From: an uncultured Collinsella sp.
Lineage (GTDB): Bacteria > Actinomycetota > Coriobacteriia > Coriobacteriales > Coriobacteriaceae
Direction of reading: 5' to 3'
Length of the DNA: 6,148 nt
Assembly: GCA_959606065.1 (NCBI GenBank)
Contig: CAUHHV010000048.1
Span: forward strand, 1 to 6,148
How positions within the stretch are numbered: position 1 is the stretch's first letter; each line of letters begins with the position of its first letter. The notes beneath the pieces were generated by a model that made no database searches, was not told the DNA's origin, and saw only the letters and a program-made list of their open reading frames with translations. Below, piece after piece: positions 1-4,763 of this stretch. Position numbers and translations under genes: made by a program.

Positions 1-132
1 ACGAACACCAAGGGCGGCCTGCCCACCACTGGCGATCGTTTTGATGGCCGCATGGTGGCTGCATTCGCCATCGCTGGCGTTGCCGTCATCTCCGCCGGTG
101 GTTACTTCCTCTACCGTCGCAACAAGGAGTAA
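1..132 (+). CDS. C-terminal end of an LPXTG cell-wall-anchored surface protein (partial, 5' end outside window)
   Basis: Reading frame 1 is open from the window edge to TAA at 130-132, giving the last 43 residues of a protein. It shows the three-part sortase signal: LPTTG (fragment residues 7-11, followed by D), a hydrophobic membrane segment (about residues 18-38, rich in A, G, V and I) and a short positive tail RRNKE. In this family sortase cuts between T and G and joins the Thr to the peptidoglycan cross-bridge, so the protein is exposed on a Gram-positive surface. The rest of the protein is outside the window, so adhesin, pilin or enzyme cannot be told apart. A hairpin follows the stop by 7 bases, so it is probably transcribed separately from the genes downstream. 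Confidence 0.88.
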   Translation, partial: TNTKGGLPTTGDRFDGRMVAAFAIAGVAVISAGGYFLYRRNKE

Positions 133-139
133 CGTCCTA

Positions 140-191
140 GCTGAGCGGGCAAGGCAGCAATGGCAGCCTCGCCCGCTTAGCCCGCTCTTTT
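140..191 (+). terminator. Hairpin terminator after the LPXTG gene
   Basis: An 11-bp stem pairs 140-150 with 171-181 (one G-U pair at 143/178) and continues after one mismatch with 152-155/166-169, leaving a 10-nt loop. A second copy of GCCCGCT at 180-186 can pair with 144-150 instead, and is followed directly by CTTTT at 187-191. The T-run is short, so this is a moderate rather than textbook intrinsic terminator. Confidence 0.65.
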
Positions 192-211
192 GACCGACGG
201 GAAACCCGCCT

Positions 212-234
212 GAAATCTTTTTAAAAAAGATTTC
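212..234. repeat. Perfect 23-nt AT-rich palindrome upstream of the transporter promoter
   Basis: Two 11-base arms, GAAATCTTTTT (212-222) and AAAAAGATTTC (224-234), are perfect reverse complements around the single base A223. It sits in otherwise GC-rich DNA and its right arm overlaps the likely -35 region. It could be a repressor or activator site, or an AT-rich UP-like element. It lacks the GC stem of an intrinsic terminator. Confidence 0.7.
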
Positions 235-261
235 CCCGCACACACTTCGCTGTGCTATAGT
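231..261 (+). promoter_or_regulatory. Probable extended -10 promoter of the leader and ECF transporter operon
   Basis: TATAGT at 256-261 matches the -10 consensus in 5 of 6 bases and is preceded by TGC (253-255), the TGn of an extended -10. The -35 region is weak (TTTCCC or TTCCCC around 231-237), which an extended -10 can compensate. Transcription would start near 267-270, about 50 bases before the leader peptide. Two dyads overlap the promoter: GCACA (238-242)/TGTGC (251-255), and CGCTG (248-252)/CAGCG (263-267), the latter centred on the -10. Either could be an operator. Confidence 0.55.
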
Positions 262-319
262 GCAGCGCAACAGCAATCAGGTGCTACCGCGCCACGGCAT
301 CACGAAAGGAGCCACCAAC

Positions 320-388
320 ATGAAGAACACGATGAAGTCTCTCAACAACTGGTGGTGGCGTGATGCGAATACGATCGGTCGACAGTGA
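320..388 (+). CDS. Tryptophan leader peptide (22 aa, three consecutive Trp codons)
   Basis: ATG at 320 follows an AAAGGAG ribosome binding site (305-311) with an 8-base gap and opens a 22-codon frame ending in TGA at 386-388. Residues 11-13 are Trp-Trp-Trp (TGG TGG TGG, 350-358), and the next residue is Arg. Trp is the rarest residue, so three in a row in a short ORF placed 37 bases before an intrinsic terminator is the hallmark of a trp-type attenuation leader peptide. Its role is to sense charged tRNA-Trp: a ribosome short of Trp-tRNA stalls here and changes the folding of the nascent RNA. The peptide itself probably has no function. What follows is not a Trp biosynthesis gene but an ECF transporter, which suggests uptake of Trp or a related compound. 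Confidence 0.9.
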   Translation: MKNTMKSLNNWWWRDANTIGRQ

Positions 389-444
389 GTCCCTCACGCC
401 TGTTTTTGCGCTCTAGGTGATTGGAAGGCCTCCGGTTTCGACCG
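350..444 (+). promoter_or_regulatory. Attenuator control region: Trp codons, 1:2-type hairpin and candidate antiterminator
   Basis: Two pairings seen by eye complement the terminator. GGCGTGA (357-363, overlapping the last Trp codon) is perfectly complementary to TCACGCC (394-400), like the 1:2 pause hairpin of trp leaders; GTGAG (385-389)/CTCAC (393-397) is a smaller alternative. CGGTCGA (376-382) is perfectly complementary to TCGACCG (438-444), which is the loop plus the start of the 3' arm of the terminator, so this pairing would block terminator folding. A ribosome stalled at 350-358 should cover bases to roughly 371-373 and leave 376-382 free, giving readthrough. A ribosome finishing at the stop (386-388) would cover 376-382 and allow termination. 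The order of elements fits attenuation; the exact pairings are inferred and not energy-calculated. Confidence 0.62.
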
Positions 445-455
445 GGGGCCTTTTT
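425..455 (+). terminator. Intrinsic terminator of the Trp attenuator
   Basis: A 12-bp stem pairs 425-436 with 441-452 (one G-U pair, 431/446) around a TTCG tetraloop (437-440). The T-run 451-455 follows, with its first bases in the stem. It lies 37 bases after the leader peptide stop and 78 bases before the next start codon, so it stops transcription before the transporter genes. Confidence 0.92.
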
Positions 456-532
456 CTATCTCGAGCCCGATCGCATTCGCATCACGCGCCTCCGCTTTTC
501 TCTTGCAATCCCCTTCCGAAAGGATTTTCACC

Positions 533-1105
533 ATGTCTCAGAACACCACCGCCACCCAGCCCCGCACCGTCCAGACCGCCGATCGCGGCAAACTCGATGT
601 CCGCGCCCTCGTCTTGCTCGCCATCCTGCTCGCCGCCGGCTTCATCCTCAACTTCACCGTCGGCAAGGCAATCTCGGGCATCTCGGGCGGCATGATCAGC
701 CCCGAGTTCATCATCTCGGCCTTCTGCCTCACCATCCTGGTCGTTCGCCCCAACATCGGCCAGGCGCTCGTCATTGGCCTCATCTCGGCTGCCGTGATCC
801 AGATCACCACCACTTCGCCGTTCGTCGATTTTGCCGCCGAGGGCATCGCCGCCATGCTCATGGCCGGCATCGTCAACGCCGCCGGCAAGAACGGTCAGGT
901 CAAGCCCGCCATCGCCATTGTCGCAACCTTCGTGACCACCTTTGTCTCCGGCGTCATCTTCATGGTCATCAAGATGGCCATGCTCGGCGTGGTGGGCGAG
1001 CTCGCCGCCGCCATGTTGCCCGTCGTCGCCATGACCGCCGTCTTTAACGCCATTCTGGTCGGCGCCCTCTACCTGCCCATTCAGAAGGCCCTGAAGCTCA
1101 ACTAA
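533..1105 (+). CDS. trpP: ECF transporter S component, TrpP-like (probable tryptophan uptake)
   Basis: This 190-residue, very hydrophobic protein is the size expected of an ECF S component, the substrate-binding membrane subunit. ATG at 533 is chosen because GAAAGGA (518-524) lies 8 bases upstream; an in-frame TTG at 503 has no such site. After a polar N-terminus (1-22) come about six membrane segments, near 23-43, 58-72, 77-93, 99-117, 124-148 and 157-183. The first carries small residues (LLAILLAAG, 28-36), as in S-component helices that dock onto EcfT. GGM (52-54) before helix 2 and the overall pattern resemble the TrpP family of Bacillus (YhaG), a Trp transporter by family knowledge. The Trp attenuator directly upstream supports Trp or a precursor as substrate, and the ATPase and EcfT genes downstream give it energy. 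Substrate assignment is inference; other aromatic compounds remain possible. Confidence 0.78.
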   Translation: MSQNTTATQPRTVQTADRGKLDVRALVLLAILLAAGFILNFTVGKAISGISGGMISPEFIISAFCLTILVVRPNIGQALVIGLISAAVIQITTTSPFVDFAAEGIAAMLMAGIVNAAGKNGQVKPAIAIVATFVTTFVSGVIFMVIKMAMLGVVGELAAAMLPVVAMTAVFNAILVGALYLPIQKALKLN

Positions 1106-1111
1106 CCCACT

Positions 1112-1212
1112 CGGCTTTACGCGCCACCCCATCTTGGCGTTCATTCGTCGCTCGCGTACCCAAGTACGCTTCGCTCCTCTTTCGCGCCAACCTGGGGCCC
1201 CTCGTAAAGCCG
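1112..1212. repeat. 101-nt imperfect inverted repeat between the S gene and the ATPase gene
   Basis: The element starts 7 bases after the S-gene stop. Its ends CGGCTTTACG (1112-1121) and CGTAAAGCCG (1203-1212) are perfect complements. Inside, ACCCCA-type pairing (1127-1131/1193-1197), TTGGCG (1134-1139)/CGCCAA (1185-1190), and GCGTAC (1154-1159)/GTACGC (1164-1169) around the loop CCAA continue the dyad, so the whole could fold into one long branched hairpin. It has no open frame and no T-run. It looks like a dispersed repetitive extragenic element or an RNA-stabilising structure; copy number cannot be judged from one window. Confidence 0.65.
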
Positions 1213-1237
1213 TCTCCGTGCTCCACCACCAAAGACT

Positions 1238-1297
1238 GTCCCAAACAACTAGCTCTTGGGGACGTTCTTAAACGACTAGTCATTAAAGAACGTCCCC
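1238..1297 (+). repeat. Two mutually exclusive hairpins just upstream of the ATPase gene
   Basis: GGGGACGTTCTT (1258-1269) and AAGAACGTCCCC (1286-1297) form a perfect 12-bp stem with a 16-nt loop holding the palindrome GACTAGTC (1274-1281). GTCCCAA (1238-1244) can instead pair with 1256-1263 with one bulged G, using the same bases 1258-1263, so both cannot form together. AAACAACTAG (1243-1252) and AAACGACTAG (1270-1279) are near-identical direct repeats 27 bases apart. The stem ends 9 bases before the GAAAGG ribosome binding site (1307-1312) of the ATPase gene. There is no T-run, so it is not a normal terminator; a mobile or dispersed repeat, or a translation-level switch, are both possible. 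Confidence 0.6.
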
Positions 1298-1317
1298 GAT
1301 GACTATGAAAGGTATCC

Positions 1318-3069
1318 ATGGAAACGATCATCAACGTCGACGATGTCTCGTTCTCCTATGGCACGCAGACCGAGCAGGCGCTCAGCCACATCTCACTCGG
1401 CGTGAACAAGGGAGATTTCATCGGCATCATCGGGCCCTCGGGCGCCGGCAAGTCCACGCTTGCCGCCTGCCTGTCGGGCGCCGTGCCCCACCACTACACC
1501 GGCACGTTCTTTGGGTCCGTCATGGTTGACGGCCACGACACCTGCGAAGCCTCGCTCACCGACGTATCGCAAATCGTCGGCAGTGTGCTGCAGGATATCG
1601 ACACGCAGATGGTCGCTTCGGTCGTCGAGGACGAGATGCTCTTTGGCCTCGAGAACTTTGGCGTCCCCCATGACCAGATCGAGCAGCGCGTGAGCGAAAC
1701 GCTCGAGACCGTCGGCATCAGCGACCTGCGCGACCGCGAGATTGCCACCCTCTCGGGCGGACAGAAGCAAAAGGTAGCCATCGCCGCCATCCTCGCCATG
1801 CGTCCGCGCGTCTTGGTTCTCGACGAGCCCACCGCGGCACTCGACCCTGCCAGCTCCACGCTGGTCTTCGAGACGCTGCGTGAGGCAAACCGCGCACTTG
1901 GAATCACCATCGTCGTCGTTGAGCAAAAGGTCGCCCTGCTCTCGGAGTACTGCAACCGCGTGCTCGTGCTCAACCATGGCGAAATCGCGCTGCAGGGCGA
2001 ACCACACGAGGTCTTCGCGCATACCGACGAGCTCCGTGCCATCGGCGTCGACTGCCCTCGCGTCACGCGTATCTTCAATAGCCTCGAGGCCGATGGCCTG
2101 GTAAGCGGTACCCCTTGCTTGGATGTCGATGAGGCCGAGCGCCTGATTTCGGGCATCGTCGACCCCGCACGCGCGGCCAGCGAAGCCCAGGCGCCCGCCG
2201 GCTCCCCGCATGCACCGTCGTTGCGCCCTCATGCCAAGGACGCCGAGCCCATGCTCACCTTCGATCACGTTGAGTTTGCCTATCCCAATGGCGGCGCCGC
2301 CGTACACGACCTTAACCTGACCCTCTATCCCGGCGAGCTCGTGGGCATCGTCGGCCAAAACGGTGCCGGCAAGACCACGCTCACCAAGCTGCTCACGGGC
2401 CTGCTTAAGCCCGCCTCGGGCAGTGTGCGCGTTACGGGGCTGGATACCGCAACCGTTCCCACGAGCCGCATCGCCCGCGAAGTCGCAACCCTCTTCCAAA
2501 ACCCCGACCGCCAGATCTGCAAGGATACCGTACTCGACGAGGTCGCTTTTGGCCTGGAGCTTGCCGGCATCGACCGTGCCGAGGCTCTGCGCCGTGCTCA
2601 ACTTGTTATCGACCGCTTTGGCCTGCCTGCCGATGAGGCACCTTTCTCGCTTTCGCGCGGCCAGCGACAAATGGTGGCGCTTGCCTCCGTCGTAGTTGTT
2701 GAGCCCAAGATCGTCGTGCTCGACGAGCCCACGAGCGGCCTTGATTACCGCGAGTGCATGACCGTCATGGAAACGGTGCGCACCATGGCCGAGCGCGGCT
2801 GCGCCGTTATCATGGTCTGCCACGATATGGAAGTTGTTTCCGACTTTGCCGAGCGTATCGTAGTAATGGCCGACGGTCACATCCTCGACCGCGGCCGCAC
2901 GCACGAGCTATTCTCGAACATCGATCTCATGCGGCGTGCCTACGTGGAGCCTCCCCAGGTCATAGAGCTTTCTCGTCGCCTGGCATCCTCCGTCTCGCCC
3001 GCTTTTGCGCAGGTGAGCGAGGTCACCGATGTCGTTCGAATTACCAAGGAGATGGTCCACCGTGGTTAA
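1318..3069 (+). CDS. ecfA: ECF transporter ATPase, two fused nucleotide-binding domains (EcfA-A' type)
   Basis: This 583-residue cytosolic protein holds two complete ABC ATPase domains that power the ECF transporter. Domain 1 (about 3-235): Tyr14, Walker A GPSGAGKST (39-47), Q-loop Gln92, signature LSGGQ (145-149), Walker B LVLDEPT (166-172, Glu170). Domain 2 (about 312-545): Tyr322, Walker A GQNGAGKTT (346-354), Q-loop Gln394 in FQNPDRQ, signature LSRGQ (445-449), Walker B VVLDEPT (466-472, Glu470), switch His502. An Ala/Pro-rich linker (about 266-311) joins them. Most ECF systems use two separate ATPases of about 280 residues, so this is a gene fusion, a known variant. In domain 1 the switch His is replaced by Gln203 (VVVEQK), so the two ATP sites are probably unequal. 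ATG at 1318 has GAAAGG (1307-1312) 5 bases upstream. Its end overlaps the EcfT start by 8 bases, indicating coupled translation. Confidence 0.93.
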   Translation: METIINVDDVSFSYGTQTEQALSHISLGVNKGDFIGIIGPSGAGKSTLAACLSGAVPHHYTGTFFGSVMVDGHDTCEASLTDVSQIVGSVLQDIDTQMVASVVEDEMLFGLENFGVPHDQIEQRVSETLETVGISDLRDREIATLSGGQKQKVAIAAILAMRPRVLVLDEPTAALDPASSTLVFETLREANRALGITIVVVEQKVALLSEYCNRVLVLNHGEIALQGEPHEVFAHTDELRAIGVDCPRVTRIFNSLEADGLVSGTPCLDVDEAERLISGIVDPARAASEAQAPAGSPHAPSLRPHAKDAEPMLTFDHVEFAYPNGGAAVHDLNLTLYPGELVGIVGQNGAGKTTLTKLLTGLLKPASGSVRVTGLDTATVPTSRIAREVATLFQNPDRQICKDTVLDEVAFGLELAGIDRAEALRRAQLVIDRFGLPADEAPFSLSRGQRQMVALASVVVVEPKIVVLDEPTSGLDYRECMTVMETVRTMAERGCAVIMVCHDMEVVSDFAERIVVMADGHILDRGRTHELFSNIDLMRRAYVEPPQVIELSRRLASSVSPAFAQVSEVTDVVRITKEMVHRG

Positions 3070-3808
3070 CGTCATCGACTACATGCCGGGCGATACGCTA
3101 CTGCATCGCCTGAACCCCGTCGTCAAACTGGGCCTCGCCGCCGCCATCATCGTCGGCATCTTCTTGTCCGACACCTACGTGGCGCTGCTGGGCTTTTTGG
3201 CACTCACCCTTGCGCTGGGTGCCTATGCCGGTGTCGTCGACCGTCTGTTCTCGCTGCTCAAGTTGCTGATTCCGCTCGCGCTTATCATGCTGGTGCTCCA
3301 GCTGGCCTTTATGCGCGATGGCAACGTGGTGTGGGGCTTTATCACCGACACGGGCCTCATCACAGGATCGAAGGCCTGTCTGCGCCTGCTGGGCGTGGCG
3401 TTACCACTCATCCTCATGCTCATGGTGACCAAGCTCAACGACCTTGCCAACGCCTGCGTCGAGGTGCTGCACGTGCCGTATCGCTATGCCTTCACCTTTA
3501 CCACGGCGCTGCGCTTTGTGCCGGTGTTTGGTCAGGAGATGAACGCCATCATGGAGGCGCAGACCGCACGCGGCGTCGAGTACGACACCAAGAACCCCAT
3601 CAAGAAGCTTAAGCTCATGCTGCCACTGTGCGTGCCACTGCTCATCTCGAGCGTGGGCAAAACCGATGCCACGGCCTTGGCGGCAGAACAGCGCGGCTTC
3701 TATCTGCGTACGCGCGCTAGCTCGTACAAGCGCTACCCCATCAAGGGCCTGGACATCGCCGTGCTCATCGCCAGCATCGCCCTCATCGCCATCGGCTTCC
3801 TGTTCTAG
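3062..3808 (+). CDS. ecfT: ECF transporter transmembrane coupling subunit EcfT
   Basis: This 248-residue membrane protein is the T component that links the S subunit to the ATPases. GTG at 3062 is preferred: AAGGAG (3046-3051) lies 10 bases upstream, the start overlaps the ATPase stop by 8 bases, and the protein then begins in the family's usual way (YMPGDTLLHRLNPVVKL, residues 7-23). An in-frame ATG at 3029 would add 11 residues deep inside the ATPase gene. Hydrophobic segments lie near 22-36, 38-57, 65-83, 104-122 and 229-248. Two coupling-helix motifs are present: ARG (169-171, in QTARG) and QRG (210-212, in AEQRG); their arginines contact the two ATPase domains in known ECF complexes. Having its own T and A genes beside one S gene marks this as a dedicated (group I style) ECF system. 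Confidence 0.93.
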   Translation: MVNVIDYMPGDTLLHRLNPVVKLGLAAAIIVGIFLSDTYVALLGFLALTLALGAYAGVVDRLFSLLKLLIPLALIMLVLQLAFMRDGNVVWGFITDTGLITGSKACLRLLGVALPLILMLMVTKLNDLANACVEVLHVPYRYAFTFTTALRFVPVFGQEMNAIMEAQTARGVEYDTKNPIKKLKLMLPLCVPLLISSVGKTDATALAAEQRGFYLRTRASSYKRYPIKGLDIAVLIASIALIAIGFLF

Positions 3809-3838
3809 TTCACCACTGACAGCAACCGCCCAACGCAA

Positions 3839-3880
3839 AAGGCCTCGGCTCGCACCAAACGAGCCGGGGCCTTACTGTTT
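3839..3880. terminator. Bidirectional terminator between the convergent operons
   Basis: A 14-bp stem pairs 3839-3852 with 3860-3873 (one G-U pair) around a 7-nt loop. On the + strand it is followed by a broken T tail (TTACTGTTT, 3872-3880), 30 bases after the ecfT stop. On the minus strand the A-run at 3837-3840 gives a TTTT tail, so it can also end transcription coming from the racemase gene. Confidence 0.85.
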
Positions 3881-3886
3881 CCCCAG

Positions 3887-3926
3887 ATAAAACCTGCCAA
3901 AATAAACCTGTCCCTTCTTGGCAGGT
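3887..3926 (-). terminator. Second hairpin terminator for the racemase/ligase strand
   Basis: ACCTGCCAA (3892-3900) and TTGGCAGGT (3918-3926) form a perfect 9-bp stem with a 17-nt loop. Read on the minus strand it begins 7 bases after the racemase stop and is followed by TTTTAT (3892-3887). With the hairpin at 3839-3873 it forms a tandem terminator for the minus strand. Confidence 0.72.
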
Positions 3927-3932
3927 CGAGGG

Positions 3933-4679
3933 CTACAGGCGATAGAGTGCGCCGCTGCGGATGATGGATTCGCGCACCAACACGTCCATGGCGTCGAGGG
4001 TGATCTCGGGCATCTCGCGATACTTTTGCAGCACCGAGAGCTCCGTGCAAGCCAAAATGACACGGTCGCAGCCACTGCGGGCGAACTCCCACATCACGCG
4101 ATCGAACTTATCCATATCGGGCTCACGTCCGGCCTTCACATCATCGTAGATAAGCGACATCACATCGTTCTGACGTTTCTCGCTGGGATAGACAACCTCA
4201 ACACCCGCAGCCTTACATTCGCGGCCGTAGACGCCCGCGCCCACGGTGCCATCGGTTCCCATAATGCCAATCTTGTGCACCGGCTCGGCCGGCATACTCA
4301 GGTTGGGATCGAACTCGCACTCCCCCATCACCGCACCGGCCAGAGCATAGCGCACCGACTCGCGCGGCATGTGAATGATCGGCACCCTGGTAAACGACTG
4401 GATCTGGTCGTAGAAGTAGTGTGACGTGTTGCAGGGAATGGCAATGTGCGCACAGCCCAGCGACTCGAGTGCCTGGGCACACTCTTTCATGGTCGCCAAC
4501 AGCTTGGCATGCTCGCCGGTCTTAATGGCTAGCGTGCGGTCGGGCATGGTCGACTTGGAGAGCACCACCATGTCGATATGTTCTTGATCGCAGGCAGCAG
4601 CCGTATGACGCACCACCTGGTCGTAGTAATACGACGTGGCCTCGGCGCCCATGCCGCCGATAACTCCCAGCTTTTCCAT
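3933..4679 (-). CDS. Aspartate/glutamate racemase family protein
   Basis: This 248-residue cytosolic protein belongs to the cofactor-independent Asp/Glu racemase family, which interconverts L- and D-forms with two catalytic cysteines. Both are present in their usual settings: Cys83 in IPCNTSH (81-87) and Cys211 in LACTELSVL (209-217). The N-terminal GVIGGMG (5-11) and the substrate-side PDR (46-48) are also typical. Length matches the family (about 230-250). ATG at 4679 is chosen because a perfect AAGGAGG lies 5 bases upstream; an in-frame ATG at 4763, touching the ligase stop, would add 28 residues unlike the family and has no binding site. It lies 84 bases after the ATP-grasp ligase gene on the same strand. 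That ligase resembles D-Asp ligases, so the product is probably D-Asp for peptidoglycan, but D-Glu or a broader amino acid range cannot be ruled out. Confidence 0.9.
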   Translation of the reverse strand: MEKLGVIGGMGAEATSYYYDQVVRHTAAACDQEHIDMVVLSKSTMPDRTLAIKTGEHAKLLATMKECAQALESLGCAHIAIPCNTSHYFYDQIQSFTRVPIIHMPRESVRYALAGAVMGECEFDPNLSMPAEPVHKIGIMGTDGTVGAGVYGRECKAAGVEVVYPSEKRQNDVMSLIYDDVKAGREPDMDKFDRVMWEFARSGCDRVILACTELSVLQKYREMPEITLDAMDVLVRESIIRSGALYRL

Positions 4680-4699
4680 CGCCGCCTCCTTGGTGACGC

Positions 4700-4713
4700 T
4701 TGCGCAATTGCGC
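4700..4713. promoter_or_regulatory. Operator-like palindrome at the racemase promoter
   Basis: GCGCAATTGCGC (4702-4713) is a perfect 12-bp palindrome, and TTGCGCAA (4700-4707) overlaps it as a second one. It falls just after the candidate -10 box, over the expected transcription start, and upstream of the racemase ribosome binding site. The same TTGCGCAA lies at the matching place in the ligase promoter (6063-6070), which suggests a common regulator. Confidence 0.5.
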
Positions 4714-4715
4714 GT

Positions 4716-4742
4716 ATCATACCCGCGCCCGCCCGATGTAAA
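4716..4742 (-). promoter_or_regulatory. Candidate promoter of the racemase gene
   Basis: On the minus strand TTTACA (4742-4737, 5 of 6 to the -35 consensus) and TATGAT (4721-4716, 5 of 6 to the -10) are separated by 15 bases, slightly short. It would let the racemase be transcribed independently of the ligase upstream. The -35 box lies in the loop of the GC hairpin at 4725-4754. Confidence 0.45.
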
Positions 4743-4754
4743 CCGGACGGGCGC
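4725..4754 (-). other. GC-rich hairpin between ligase and racemase genes
   Basis: GCGCCCG (4725-4731) pairs perfectly with CGGGCGC (4748-4754). After one mismatch, CCG (4733-4735) pairs with CGG (4744-4746), leaving an 8-nt loop. It starts 9 bases after the ligase stop. No T-run follows on the minus strand, so it is more likely a partial terminator or an mRNA 3'-end stabiliser than a full stop. Confidence 0.55.
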
Positions 4755-4763
4755 CGCGCTCAT

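Noticed and set aside
320..460. Trp T-box riboswitch as the regulatory element
   Set aside because: I see no T-box bulge sequence (UGGNACC-like) or specifier stem; the translated Trp-Trp-Trp ORF explains the terminator better.
503..532. TTG start at 503 for the S component
   Set aside because: The added residues are polar and not family-like; GAAAGGA with an 8-base gap marks ATG 533.
482..1144. Long minus-strand open frame across the S-component gene
   Set aside because: Its translation is a low-complexity Asp/Gly/His-rich string typical of the reverse of GC-rich membrane-protein codons. It has no family features and lies opposite a well-supported gene.
1112..1297. CRISPR array or insertion sequence in the intergenic repeats
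   Set aside because: The repeats are inverted, not regularly spaced direct copies, there is no transposase frame, and I saw no flanking target duplication.
1393..2904. 503-codon minus-strand frame opposite the ATPase gene
   Set aside because: It is a shadow of the ATPase's high third-position GC. The + strand frame carries every ABC motif in order, while the reverse protein shows none.
3029..3061. Upstream ATG start for EcfT
   Set aside because: It lies well inside the ATPase gene without a good ribosome binding site. GTG at 3062 has AAGGAG and gives the usual EcfT N-terminus.
4680..4763. Extended racemase start at the ATG directly after the ligase stop (TAGATG)
   Set aside because: It would add 28 residues unlike the family and has no ribosome binding site, while AAGGAGG sits 5 bases before the ATG at 4679.
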